Notes under the pieces: generated by a model
What the model was told of the DNA's origin: nothing
Seen by the model: only the letters and a program-made list of their open reading frames with translations
Database searches by the model: none
Part shown: positions 34,142-45,035 of the stretch, one piece after another
How positions within the stretch are numbered: position 1 is the stretch's first letter
Layout of the letters: each line of letters opens with the position of its first letter
DNA from: Ceratotherium simum simum
Lineage: Eukaryota > Chordata > Mammalia > Perissodactyla > Rhinocerotidae
Assembly: GCF_000283155.1 (NCBI RefSeq)
Contig: NW_004454207.1
Location: forward strand, 4,518,849 to 4,582,848
Reading direction: 5' to 3'
DNA length: 64,000 nt
Translations under genes and position numbers: made by a program

Positions 34142-34407
34142 AATTACTATAATCTTTGCTGGTATTTGCCTCTGTTGTGATGTCTATTGTTGTTGTAACT
34201 TAATATACATAAACTCACAAGAGAGGTTACTACAACGGCTTTTAAAACCCCTACTGAAAAAACACTAAAAGTCATTTTACCACACAGGTCAAGTTTTTCC
34301 GTTCTATGGCCCCCTTATGACGTCCCCATTCAGCAGGAAGTAGCCATATTTGAGACAAGGCCCTTAGTCCCACGAGATTGTGGAATGAACAAATGGCAGT
34401 GGGGGAT
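34142..34407 (+). other. Provirus 3' interior with polypurine tract
   Basis: Sequence leading into the 3' LTR. TATGGCCCCCTTATGACGTC...AGGAAGTAG at about 34303-34343 resembles the end of a class I env frame, but only a dozen codons are readable. GCAGTGGGGGAT immediately before the LTR (34396-34407) is a plausible polypurine tract for plus-strand priming. Confidence 0.55.
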
Positions 34408-34902
34408 TGAAACTGAGAACTAAGGAGTTAAAAAATCTTCCCTAGAGCAAAAACTTTAAGATAAGCTTTGCTAACTGCAGCTGTGCACATTCAACATAAT
34501 CAACTATTGTTCAAAACTAACCAGGTCTCTCTGTCCCTCCTTAGTATAAGAGTGAGCTGTCTTTCCCAGAAAATCAAGGTCCAGACATCAAGATTCAGTC
34601 TTCAAGGCCAAATTCAGGCTGATGGGAAGGCACCAACCAGCAAGGCCACATGCTCCCCCTCCTCTATGTAAAACCCCAGCACATTCTCTCTCTCCACTAC
34701 CTAAAACCCCAGATAAAAATCCCTACAGTTTTCCCTTCAGGGAGGTGGATCCAAGTTCTAACTCCCATCTCCTCATCTGTCTGCCTTTCGATAATAGTAA
34801 ACCTCTTTCCTTGCCACAAGCCTGGTGTTTCCGTTTTTTTATTTTCAGTTATTGGCCCTACTGTGTGACAGGTAAATGAACCTGTGTTTGTGTTCGGTAA
34901 CA
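34408..34902 (+). repeat. 3' LTR of provirus (family D)
   Basis: 495 bp from TGAAACTGAGAACTAAGGAG to GTTCGGTAACA. TAAAACCCCAG occurs twice (34669-34679, 34702-34712), spaced 33 bp; the 5' LTR has one copy. Confidence 0.9.
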
Positions 34903-35584
34903 AGGGCACAGTCTTGACAAGATTGCCCTCACTTTAGATGCGAGCTGCAAGTTTGGTGGTCCTCAAGCCACCTGCACTTCTGACAAACTGGCTACAAATT
35001 CAGGGATTCCCACTACCTTTCACATTTGATAATACACTAGAATGACTCATAGAACTCAGGAGGCTTTTATACTTATGATTACAGTTTTATTGTACAGAAT
35101 ACACATGAGGACAAGTCAAAGGAAGAGGCAAATAGGGTGAGGTCTTGGAGGGTCTCAAATTCATATCTACTGTGTCTTCTCCCCATGGAATCAGGGCATG
35201 TCATCCTCTCAGCACACATATGTGTTCACCAACCAGGAAGCTTACTGGAGCCCAGTGTCCAGAGTTTTTGCTGGGGTCTCATTACATAGGCATGATTGAT
35301 TGGATCATTGGCTACGTGACTGAACTCAATATCCAGCCCCCTTCCCCTCCCTGGAGGTCAGAATGATATCCCCTGGCTCAAAGCCCCAATCCTCTAATCA
35401 CATGGTTGTTCTGATCACATGATTGGCCCCCATCCTGAGCCATCTCCTTAGCATAAACCCAGGTGTGGTCCAAGGACCCACCATGAATCACAGGGACACT
35501 TCTGTCACTCAGGAAATTCCAAGGGTTTAAAAGTTCCCTCCCAGGAACTATGGGAACAAAGGCCAAATTCTTTGTTATATGACA
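34903..35584 (-). mobile_element. ERVL-like LTR (MLT2-like), right piece
   Basis: CACCTGCACTTCTGACAAAC, CATTACATAGGCATGATTGA, TCAGGAAATTCCAAGGGTTT and the end TTTGTTATATGACA follow an ancient ERVL-type LTR in reverse orientation. Together with 26218-26272 it is the host of the provirus. The family name is from memory. Confidence 0.55.
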
Positions 35585-35869
35585 GTCCCCATTTGCACAT
35601 TCATTTTAATATTCTTGATCTATAAACTTGTCTTTTTTGGATTGTCCTTTTAACTGGTTACAACATCTGCTGGGTTCCTTTGTTTTGAGTCTTAAAGCTT
35701 AGGTATCTGTAGCAGGAGGACTGTTGGAAATTATCTTGGACCACCCCCTCATTTTGTAGTCAAGAACTGCATGCTCAGAGATAAGTGAAGTGCCCTTCAG
35801 CCTCACAGTCAGGTGGGGCTGGCCTGGGATTGGGGTTTCTGCTTCCAGGCTCAGGTTCTAAGTTGTGTT

Positions 35870-36408
35870 TGTACAGGAGGAAAAATAATTTTCCCTCTAC
35901 CTTTCTAGTTCTTGGCTGAGACCCCCTCTAACAAAAGACAAATTAACAGGAGAAAAACAAACAGAAGTTTAATAACATGCATACCTCCTGTACACATGGG
36001 AGAGACCCAGGAAAACTGAGGAACTCCCTGAATGGCCCAAGCCACCACCTTAAATACCATCTCCAGCTTAAGACAAAAGATGTTGGGCAGTGGGAGCCAG
36101 TTATGGGAGGTGACCAGGCAAAGCAAAGTAAACAATGGTAAGGTCACTACACAGATTTAAGTCCTGCCTTCTCCATTAATGAGAATTTCTAGAGATTTAG
36201 ACTCATCCTTCTCTTCCTGGTACAGACAAGGAGACACCCTTACAAGTGGAGATTTCCCCCATACAGTTAAATGTCCCTCACAAAAGGGTAACTTCTACTT
36301 GGTTTTCAGAGATTCTCCTATGTCTGCTGTTTCCTAAAAATAATCAGCTCAAAACAATCCTAATGTCCAAGAGGCACATTTTGGGGTGGCATACTCTGCC
36401 CCCCTTCA
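35870..36408 (-). mobile_element. Solo LTR family A, copy 3
   Basis: 539 bp. On the minus strand TGAAGGGGGGCAGAGTATGC to TTTTTCCTCCTGTACA. Exact 4-bp TSD TGTT (35866-35869, 36409-36412). Confidence 0.9.
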
Positions 36409-36694
36409 TGTTCTTCACCACCAGGTTTACCACACAGCCAGACCCTTTATTCACCTTCCCCCCTTCCCTGAGCATGCTTGGCTCCCCATAAAGGCCACCC
36501 AAGCTCTTATTTACTCATTAGGAATTCCCTGCTTTTCCTGACTCTTCCTTTAGATCAAGAACCCAGTGGGGGTGAGTGTGGGCCCTTGTCCCACTTTGCA
36601 TCTACATTACCTAAGACTATACCACTGGCATATGGAATGTGCTCAATAGAAAACTGTTTATAAATATATAAATGATACATAAAACCTATGTACA

Positions 36695-36927
36695 TAAATG
36701 AACAATAGCAAGTAATGATGATTAACATTTATGAGACATTGGCTATATGCCTGCAAATTACTTTTCTTGCAGTACCACATGTAAAACTCACAGCAACTCC
36801 ACATATTAGGTACCATTATTATTATTGCTACTTTACAGATGAGAAAACTAAGGCTCACAGAGGTTGAAAAACTTACCCAAAATCAACCAGATAGAAGGTG
36901 ATAGAAGCTAGTCTGTTTGTTTCCCAA
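36695..36927 (-). mobile_element. MIR element, interrupted by LTR
   Basis: GATTAACATTTATGAGACAT, CTTTACAGATGAGAAAACTA and GGCTCACAGAGGTTGAAAAA are MIR in reverse. It appears to continue at 37479-37507 (AGTTAAGCTTTTAACCTCTA) after the LTR. Confidence 0.75.
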
Positions 36928-37478
36928 TACGGGGGATCAGAATTTACCACCCCAAAATGTGTCTCCTTGGCTTGATTACTTTTTAAAAATGAAAGACTCA
37001 GGAAGAAACTTTGACCTTCCCCTTAACTGCCTAGAAGAATTTAAGGTAGAAGGCCTGTTCCATGAGGGAGCTAATACAGTAAGATAACTATAGTATAATA
37101 TAAACTAGGTGTGATAGGGAGGAACCTAGCAAGGGCCATTTAATCAAAGTCCTCTCCATCTCTTGTTTTCGTTACAAGACATGGTCGACATTTGTTTACC
37201 AAACATTTGCTTTTCCATTTCCATGTGAATCGCCTTCCTCCCTTTTGAAGTCTCAAACCACTACCCCCAACATCTTCCTTTGTCTTTAGCTAAAGATGGT
37301 ATTTAAGGTGGTGGCTTCAGCCATTTTGGGGAGTTATTCAGTTTTCCTGGGTTTCTCCCATGTATACATGTTATTAAACTTTGTTTGATTTATCCTGTTA
37401 TTCTGTCTCACGTCAATTTAATTCTTAGACCAGCCAGAAGAACCTAGACGGTAGAGGAATATTTCTTCCTCCCCTACT
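36928..37478 (+). mobile_element. Solo LTR family A, copy 5
   Basis: About 551 bp. It begins TACGGGGGATCAGAATTTAC (expected TG mutated to TA) and ends TTCCTCCCCTACT (expected CA lost). It is closest to copy 4, with which it shares GGATCAGAATT and a 3' CCAGCCAGAAGAACCTAGA segment. TATTTAAGGTGG near 37299 and GTTATTAAACTTTG near 37370. Flanking 4-mers do not match. Confidence 0.8.
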
Positions 37479-37507
37479 CTGAGTTAAGCTTTTAACCTCT
37501 AAGCCAG

Positions 37508-37642
37508 CATTTCTCAAACTTGAGTGTTCATCAGAATCACCTGGTGAGCTTGTTAAAACACCTGGGGTGAGATGTGTAATTTGCATTTCTAGAAAGTTCT
37601 CAGGGGATAATGTCCACAAGTGACCCACTGCTCTAGGCTTTG
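37508..37642 (+). mobile_element. MER20-like hAT, internally deleted
   Basis: GCATTTCTCAAACTTGAGTG, AATCACCTGGTGAGCTTGTT and ATTTGCATTTCTAGAAAGTT, with the middle missing. Confidence 0.6.
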
Positions 37643-38347
37643 CTGGCTTATAGTGAACAAAATGAACACAGGGAAACATAACATAAGAATAAATGGAGGC
37701 CAAGTTTTAAACACCCAGGGCAATCATCTTGTACGTTTTTCATTTTTACCAAGCAGACCTTAACGACCCAGGTTTAATCTTTCATCGTTTATTAAGCATA
37801 TGATGGGATTGGGGAGGAGCTTGAAATTAAAGGAAGGGATGTCCTCTAGCATTATTAGGATCTTTCATGAGATGGCAAAAAATTTCCAGTAAAGTTATCT
37901 ATTTCTGTGTAAATTTCAAAACTGAAATACAGGGTTGTCTCCAAATCAGAGCATTTTGTCAATTGTATGTTCTGAGAAAATGATACAAGGGAACAGAAAA
38001 AATTCATTTGAAACTCTTTTTTTTCTATCCAAGCCTGTGCCAACCATGGAGAGGTGGTGGTGGTGGTAGTGGTGGTGAGTGGGGTACCTGTAGCATCCTT
38101 TAGGGGAAAACATCCAGGCATTGTTTACCACCCCAAGCCTTTTGCAAGAACATAGCCCCAGCTGTGACATCATGGTCAGCTGCTGCTCTGCTGACCAAGG
38201 TCCACACAATACCCCTAGTCTTTCTCAGTTTAAGGTGAATGGATCTAGACTGTCAGATTAGATATCAAACACACGCTGGAACAATCTTCTAAACAAGATC
38301 CCACACTGACCCAGGAGGACTCTTTGGTGAGAAAGAGTGGGCTGTTT
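37643..38347. other. Unassigned, with (GGT)n
   Basis: No gene. A short imperfect GGT repeat lies at 38051-38078. Confidence 0.5.
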
Positions 38348-38525
38348 CAAGTGGTGGTTCTCAAACTTAACTGCAAAATGGCGTCACCTGAGGAGCTTTT
38401 ATAATTCCCAATGCTCAGGCCATAGCCCAACCCAATTACAACAGCATCTCTGCAGGTGGACCCAAGCATTGACATTTTTGAAGCTTCCCAGGTGATTCCA
38501 ATGTGCAGCCAATTTTAAGTCAGTA
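38348..38525 (+). mobile_element. MER5/MER20-group hAT element
   Basis: AGTGGTGGTTCTCAAACTTA...TTCCCAGGTGATTCCAATGT, with a diverged 3' end. Confidence 0.55.
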
Positions 38526-38531
38526 TTCTAA

Positions 38532-38695
38532 AGCAGCACTTCTGAAATTTTAAATTGCATAGGATTTCCCTTGGGATCATGCTAAAATGCACATTCTGAC
38601 TCAGTAGGTCTGGGATGGGGCCAGAGATTCTGCATTTCTAACAAGCTCCTAGATGGTGCTGATGCTGCAGTGTATCTCAAGTATAAGAAAAGCAG
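38532..38695 (+). mobile_element. MER20-like hAT element
   Basis: GCAGCACTTCTGAAATTTTA, CTGACTCAGTAGGTCTGGGA, GATTCTGCATTTCTAACAAG in order, adjacent to the previous element in the same orientation. Confidence 0.6.
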
Positions 38696-39180
38696 CTCAA
38701 ATGACTGGCAAAGTCGTGCTGCACTGAATGCAAAGATCTACTACTAAGACCCACTCACTTGCCTGGGGTCTTAGCAAGCACCAGAAAATGTCAGGAGAAT
38801 GTCTGCTATTCAGCCCCATTGAAAGTGTTAGTATCCCATCTCTGGTGAGGAGGCAAGGAAGCTCTAGAGACAGCTGAAATCCCAATTTCTCTTACCTAGC
38901 TTCGCTACACGAAATGCTCCAGGATTTCCTAGAACAGCATATTGTGCCCCTCTGGATAGACTGTTGGATTTGATAAACCCTCAGCCCTATGTTTAGCATT
39001 GCTCAGTGAAATCAGTTTTCAGAGGACAGGATATTCTCCCATATGATGTGCATTAGGCTAAGCCTTGCAAATGATTTTCCAAGTAATCAGGCATTCCCCT
39101 CTCCTTCCACCATAGAAATTCTGCAAAATGTGTGATTTGCAGTGGGCATATGTTGTTCAATGACATCCCCCCGCTTCCTT
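38696..39180. other. Unassigned sequence
   Basis: Nothing recognised. Confidence 0.5.
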
Positions 39181-39580
39181 CCCATGCTAGCTGTTCACCA
39201 AATCCCAACATCTTCTTCCTAACTAGTCTACTTATCCCAGCCTCCTTTGCTTTTTTAGGTGTGGTCATGTGACTGGGTTTTAGCCAATAGAATGTTAGTA
39301 GAAATGACGGTGTCACATGCAGACCCGGCCCATAAAAATCTCTCCCCATCTGATCTTCCAATCACTCTCCACTCTGCCAACTCAGTGCAAATGAGCTCAG
39401 CAACTTGCAAGCCGTGTGTTGCAGATGGCAGAGCCACAAGATGAAAGGAGAGCTTTCTGTCAATTAGAAACACATCTCTTTCACTTTATGGAGAAATATA
39501 ATTCTTTTGTGTTTGAGCCATTCCACTTTTTGTGATTTGTTACAGCAGCTAGGCATATTTTAATTAATATACCTTGCAAC
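39181..39580 (+). mobile_element. Probable ancient LTR, family uncertain
   Basis: GTCATGTGACTGGGTTTTAG...ATAGAATG to TTTGTTACAGCAGCTAGGCA resembles an old LTR that ends in a ...GCCACTGAGATTTGGGG-like stretch. It has a weak counterpart at 12901-13345. Confidence 0.35.
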
Positions 39581-39947
39581 CATCCCAACTCCACCTTCCA
39601 TGAAGAAGCAGAACTTGAGGATATGTGGAGAGAACCATGAGTCATCAAGGACACACAGTGTGGCCCCCATCCCATCCTGGAGAGCAAGGTGTTTGTTGGA
39701 GGAGTTGAAGAGATTCTCTTTCTCTTCATGGATCCCTTTATTTATGCTTCTTTGCTGCTAGACTGTCATGAAGGGACTTGGGAGAGTCCCCCTACTAAGA
39801 GAAGAGATACAGGGAGCCAAGGAAGGAGCAAGGAGAAGCTGATTTCTTAGGTCTACTTCTCGTCTTGGTTTTAAGACTGAGAATGATGAAAAGACAGACA
39901 TTGTCCAACTAACCTCACCAAAGGAGACAAGGCAGGGGTAATAAGAG
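39581..39947. other. Unassigned sequence
   Basis: Nothing recognised. Confidence 0.5.
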
Positions 39948-39988
39948 TGATGATGATGATGAGGAGGAGGAGGAGGATGATGATGATA
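39948..39988. repeat. (TGA/AGG)n trinucleotide repeat
   Basis: Four TGA-type units, six GAG/AGG units, then more GAT units: an imperfect compound microsatellite. Confidence 0.9.
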
Positions 39989-40215
39989 ACTAACACTATT
40001 AAATGTTTAATACATGACACCACTGTTATATAGAAATTTATGCACAAAACCTCATTTATTCTTCAGAACAACTCTATTATTAAATACTATTAATATCCTC
40101 ATTTTGCAATAGCAAAAACAGAGGCCCAGAGAGATGACTTGACCACTCTGCAAGTGGCAGAGTCAAGATCCAAACCCAGGCAGTCTGCCTCCAGATCTCA
40201 TGATCTTATCCTTTT
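39989..40215 (-). mobile_element. MIR element
   Basis: ACAAAACCTCATTTATTCTT, ACAGAGGCCCAGAGAGATGA and AAACCCAGGCAGTCTGCCTC: MIR in reverse with a well-kept 3' half. Confidence 0.82.
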
Positions 40216-40832
40216 TACAATGCAGTCTCAGGGTCTGGGAAAGGAGATCCAACCACCAGTGAAAGCTATGCATGCGTCTGTAGTTCTGTCTCTCAGGAAT
40301 GAAACTGAAGCTGAATAGAGCAGGAATCTGGCAGAATCAGGGAACCCCAACAACTAGGGAACCCTCAACACATGTAGTATAGTTACAAGAAGGAGCCCTT
40401 GGGTAGCTCACACCTGGAAAACTATATGGTCTATTTTTCATCACTGCTCCTGGCTAAGACCCAAAATAAAACATTCACCTCATGTGAACTTTAAATGAAT
40501 GAATGAATAAATGAAGGCATGCATCAGAAAAGGCTCAATTTCTTCTATGCCTATTTTCTTACACTTATAACTTATCTGTATCCTCATAATTTTTAAAATT
40601 TTATTATCTTGAAAAAATTTAGTTATACAAGCAAAAAGTATATGCAATGTATAAACATATTTGAGGATAATAAAATGCACACCTGAGCTGAAGATGGAGA
40701 ACCAACCTTCATCCAAGATCTTTGAAGTGCCCTGTGTGCCCCTCCTAGTCTCATATTTTCCTACTCCCCCACCCCCAAAAGGTATTCAGAATTATATGTT
40801 AATCATTCCCTCACTTACTTTTTCACCCTACT
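40216..40832. other. Unassigned sequence
   Basis: No gene or nameable repeat. Confidence 0.5.
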
Positions 40833-40908
40833 CCATGGTTTCTCAACAGAAGCACTATTGACATTTTGGATGAGATAATCTTTCGTTGTGGGGGACTATC
40901 CTGAGTGG
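40833..40908 (-). mobile_element. MER5A fragment
   Basis: GGTTTCTCAACAGAAGCACTATTGAC... to TTCGTTGTGGGGGACTATCC is one end of MER5A. Confidence 0.65.
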
Positions 40909-41075
40909 TTATGAGTTGAATTATACCGCCCCCAAAAGATATATTGAAGTCCTAACTCCCAGTACCTCAAATGTGACCTTATTTGGAAATAGAGTTGTTG
41001 TAGATGTAATTAGTTAAGATGAAGTCATACTGGAGCAAGGTGGGTCTTTAATCTAACATGACTGGTGTCATACAA
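40906..41075 (+). mobile_element. MLT1-like LTR fragment
   Basis: TTATGAGTTGAATTATACCG, ATTGAAGTCCTAACTCCCAG, TGTGACCTTATTTGGAAATA and CTAACATGACTGGTGTCAT follow the 5' half of MLT1 (ERVL-MaLR). Confidence 0.75.
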
Positions 41076-41235
41076 CTCTACATGAATGGAATCATACTAC
41101 ATGTGTTCTTCTGTGACGCTTTTTTTTCGTGACTTGCTATTTTTTGATCAGCGTTATATATTTGAGATTTACCAAGGTTGGTGCATGTAGCTGTAGTGTA
41201 TTTCCTCTGCTGTACAGAATTCTATGGTATAAATA
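41076..41235 (-). mobile_element. L1 3' fragment
   Basis: TGAATGGAATCATACTACAT, GAGATTTACCAAGGTTGGTG and ACAGAATTCTATGGTATAAA fit a reversed L1 3' region. It directly abuts the truncated MLT1. Confidence 0.55.
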
Positions 41236-42517
41236 TGCCTAGTTCCCCACACCCCTTCCTTCTGGGGAAAAGGTGGGAGCAGAGAAGTTTCTGAGCTGTC
41301 TCCTCGGCATTATGGGTTGATTTCCTGTTCACTCTAACCTTAAGGGTGAAGCTCTTCAGGATGCTAGCTTTATGGAGGGTTCTCATATTAAGGTCTCCAC
41401 CTTAGCATTCCCTAGGCTTTATTTTCTGTTCTCCTGGCCCCACGTAGCCTTTAAATCAGAACTTGGGGGTCATCAGACACCCTCAGGGTGAAAGCCAGAT
41501 TGAGACCTCCTCAGTTCCTGGAATTTCCATTTCCCCTTCCCCTTGGCCTTTGTAGATTTCTTTCTTTCTTGCCAGCCTAGCAGTGCATTGGAAAGCTCAT
41601 TTTTCAGGACTACTATCAGAAGTATTAGAACCGAAAAAGTGTGCCTTTTCTATTCCAGGAAAGAAGAAAAGCAATTCTTGGAAATGAATTGATTAGGCTG
41701 GTAAACCTTAAGAAGTCTTGGAGTTGAACACTGGAACATCTCAAGAAACAGTATGTTAACAGCCAGCCATCATCTTTCAAGATGCACAAAGAGATCTTGT
41801 GCAATCTACAGAAGATTGCCCCTCCAGCATTTCCCTCACCCACTCCATTCCCTGTTTGTTACTTAACTGAATAATTCCATCATTAAGCACAGATCTATCT
41901 CTGAGCCTAGTTCTGGAAGAATCCCCTTTTGCTTTGTGTAGAGAATCAGAACATTGAGCTTGGAAGCATCATCTGCATTCTTAGGCTGAACTTACAGAGG
42001 TCATATGCCTCCTCTGCATTCTGTTGAGATTTCCAGAGCCATTCCAGCATTTCTGGGTCCAGTAATTTTCCTGTAGAAATTTCACTACAATGACTATGAG
42101 GTTTGCTTTGTAAAAGCCGTACAATATTGCCAGAAGCCAGCTCTGAGGCATACTTTCCCATCAATAGATTTAAATCCAAAGTGAGAGGCAAACTTTTATG
42201 CAAAATGAATAAAACAAAACCAGGTTGGGAAGAGGGGATGATTGCAAATGTTCTGACATACTCCAAATGCCAAAATCCCACAAGTCTAATTTCTACTCCA
42301 CTGACTTATGTGTCTTTCTGTGAGAGGTCAGCTTCTTAAGAAACACCTGTCACCTGGTCTGGGCTTCTCAGGGATCTCTTTTGGAATTGATTAGACCTCA
42401 TAGGAATTCAGATACAGTCTCAAGTTGAATTCAATGTCATGTTTAACTCCTTTCCTAGTGGTCCCCCTCTCTCCCTCTCATGTCAGTGAGCAAGCAGGTG
42501 ATGGGCATCTTTTTACT
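41236..42517. other. Unassigned sequence
   Basis: 1.3 kb. A 111-codon minus-strand frame (41946-42281) has no splice or family support that I can see. Confidence 0.5.
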
Positions 42518-42652
42518 CCCCCAGATTTTTTGAGGTATAATTGACAAATAAAATTGTAAGATATTTAAAGTGTACATCATGATGATTTGATGTATTTATA
42601 CATTGTGAGAGGATTCTCCCCATCTAGTTAATTAACACATCCAAGGTGATGG
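42518..42652 (-). mobile_element. L1 3'-UTR fragment
   Basis: TTGAGGTATAATTGACAAAT, ATTTAAAGTGTACATCATGA and GTTAATTAACACATCCAAGG are the reversed 3' end of an older L1 subfamily. Confidence 0.75.
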
Positions 42653-42964
42653 GCAACTTGACACTGCTTCTGCTGCCTTGATCAGATGCAAAGCACCACT
42701 AGGACAGTTCCCTGTCACTCATGTCACCCTTCAACCGGCTGCTTTCGGTGGATGTTAGAAATAGGCAGAAATCATGATACAATCATACGCTGTAATTCCT
42801 CTCTCCAAGGCTGCACTCTAGAATAACCTTGCTCTGCATACCAAGAATAACCAAAGCAAAACTCTAACCCCACGGAAAATCTGCCATGACAGACATCTGG
42901 ACCCTTGGAACAAAGCACACCCTTTATTAAAGTTGGAGTGGGAAAGACGTTACTGGCAAAAGCT
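42653..42964. other. Unassigned sequence
   Basis: Nothing recognised. Confidence 0.45.
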
Positions 42965-43590
42965 GACCAACGTTCATAATGAAGTGTAGGTGAAATTATG
43001 TCATTCTCCTGCCGGCAACCCTCCAGTGACTTCCAGGAGCATGTATAATAAAGCCCTTATTATGCCTTACATGGTACATCACAGGTTGGGGTACCGCCCC
43101 AGGTCTTACCCTGCTGCCTTCACTTACTTTTTTCAGACTTAGGTTTTACGGTCCTTCTCCCTGGAATGCTCTTCTTCCAGTCTTTCCATGGCTGCCTCCT
43201 TCTTATAATTCAAGTCTCTGACCAACATTGATTTACAGAAAGGCCTTCCTAGACCAACCCTCATCAAATGCTCTCACCCCTGTCATCTTAGTCACTCTCT
43301 ATACCATTATCCTGCTTCATTGTCCTCAGAGCACTTAACCCTACCTAAAATTATATTATTTACTTATTTTTATATTATTATCAAAATTATTATAATATTT
43401 TAAACAATATTATAATATAATATATACACAAATTATTTATTTTAACTTGATTGCAGTCTGTTTTCTCCACAAGAATCTATGCTTGGGTCTTGTTGATCTT
43501 GGTTACCCCTGTATCCCCAGCTTCTCTCAGAGTCTGGCACATAGTACATGGTCCATAAATATTTGCTGAATGGTGAGTGGGTATAAGATA
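42965..43590 (+). mobile_element. L2 3' fragment
   Basis: CCTGGAATGCTCTTCTTCCA, GGCCTTCCTAGACCAACCCT, GTATCCCCAGCTTCTCTCAG and CATAAATATTTGCTGAATG in L2 order. An AT-only stretch at about 43355-43440 sits where L2 has its TTATTTGTTTA segment. Confidence 0.85.
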
Positions 43591-43837
43591 CAAATAGAGA
43601 ATTGGAATTATAAATAAATATATATATATTTTCTTTACTGGAAAGCATGTGCTATTATTTGACTATTTCAACCCATTTCTTGCCTTCATTCATAGGGGCC
43701 AGGTGATGTTAATCTAGCCATTTAGGGGGGACAGAATAAGTTGATGTTAACGTTAGAACACAGCTGATTTTTGAGCAAAGGACCTTTCTATTAGCTTTTA
43801 AACATGATCAAGTCTCTCATCTGGAGAAAAAGAAAGA

Positions 43838-45035
43838 AACCTCCTTTGAGTCCATTTCTTCCCCACCTCCCACCCTCAGAAACTGCCCCTTTTTCCCTCT
43901 CCCTTTAAACCAAACTTTGTGTCTGAACTTTCTTTCAGCATTTTTTCACTTCCCAGCGCAGCTTTCACCAAACATCCCTTGCTCATGTTATCAGGATTTC
44001 CATGCCACTAAATCCCACAGAAACTTTTCTGACCCCACCCTTTTTGAGATCTTGGCATCATTAAACATGAGTGACCACTCCCTTCCAAAAGCATCCTCTT
44101 CATGTTGCTGGCGTGTACCAATTTTTCTGATTGACTTCCTAAGGCTCTGGATGCTCCTTCATAATCACCTTGTCTTTTCTATTTGACCTTGAAGCCTAGT
44201 CCCTCCCCTTTGTTTCTCCCCTTTCTTATTCCTATTTTCTACCCATGTCATTCACCTTCTGGCTTCATTTATCCATTGTACATCCCCCAGCCACAGGTTA
44301 GAGACCTGTATGCCTCTCAACTCTAGGTCTTCGTCTATTTGTGGCAGAAGCATCTCAATCTTAACATTGCAAACTGGACATGTGCTCTTTCTCCCATCCT
44401 AGTGATTCCCCTCTCTGGAAATGGCACCATCACCTACCCACCCAGTTTGGAAAAATCAGAGACCCAGGAATCACTCCTCATACCTCCTTCTTCATGTCCA
44501 TATCCCAACAGACCCAGACAGTCATACATCTCATACTCTGTACTTTCCCCCATCCCTATCGCCCCACATTAGTCTTGGGCCGCTAAAACAGTCCAGTCTT
44601 GCTTAAAAGTAATTCATCCCCTTCAATCAATTCACTAAAGGTATCCTTTTAAAACCCCAATCTGGTCATGTTTAAACATTTCAATGGCTTCCAATTGCTC
44701 TTAGGATAAAATTCAGAATTCTTACCAGGGTAGTTAATGTTCTCATTTTTCCCCCAATCCTCCACCCCCAACATAGAAAACTTTCTGCTCACTATGTAGC
44801 TTTCAGTTTAAGTATATTTTCCATCAAAAAATCCCTTTCTTGATTCCTAGATAGGTTAGATCTCCATTACATGCTTTCTTAGCATCTAGTACTTCTTCTT
44901 AGCACTTATCACAAAAGTAATGAAGTAATAAATAATAACTATACAAATTATTGTTTCATGTATGTTTTTGTAGTAGGATGCAAATTCTATGAGGTCAGGA
45001 GTTTGCCTATGGTTTTTAGTTGCTTCCCAACCTTT
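43838..45035 (+). mobile_element. Long L2 fragment (ORF2 to 3' UTR)
   Basis: CTCCTTTGAGTCCATTTCTT opens the reverse-transcriptase region. AAATCCCACAGAAACTTTTC, GAGTGACCACTCCCTTCCAA and GATTGACTTCCTAAGGCTCT match successive parts. It continues through AACCCCAATCTGGTCATGTT to the 3' UTR (GCAAATTCTATGAGGTCAGG). Many indels; no intact frame over 90 codons. Confidence 0.75.

Larger units (their letters stand above)
26273..34902 (+). mobile_element. Class I endogenous provirus, two LTRs, degraded
   Basis: Two direct LTRs (26273-26728, 34408-34902) enclose an interior with a primer-binding site, a gag-like remnant and a purine-rich tract before the 3' LTR. The whole is flanked by the exact 4-bp duplication AGGG (26269-26272, 34903-34906), as in gammaretrovirus-like ERV1 elements. 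By eye the LTRs differ at roughly 36 of about 440 aligned bases (near 8%), so the integration is old. The interior has no long open frame and contains two L1 and two ERE insertions, so it cannot encode functional proteins. I find no clear polymerase region. It may be a member of a family whose interior is largely non-coding. Confidence 0.88.

Noticed and set aside
38051..38078. GGT repeat as a possible G-quadruplex
   Set aside because: The G-runs are only pairs with one run of four at the end, weak for a stable structure.
41946..42281. 111-codon minus-strand frame
   Set aside because: No Kozak or splice support and no recognisable domain; composition is not clearly coding.
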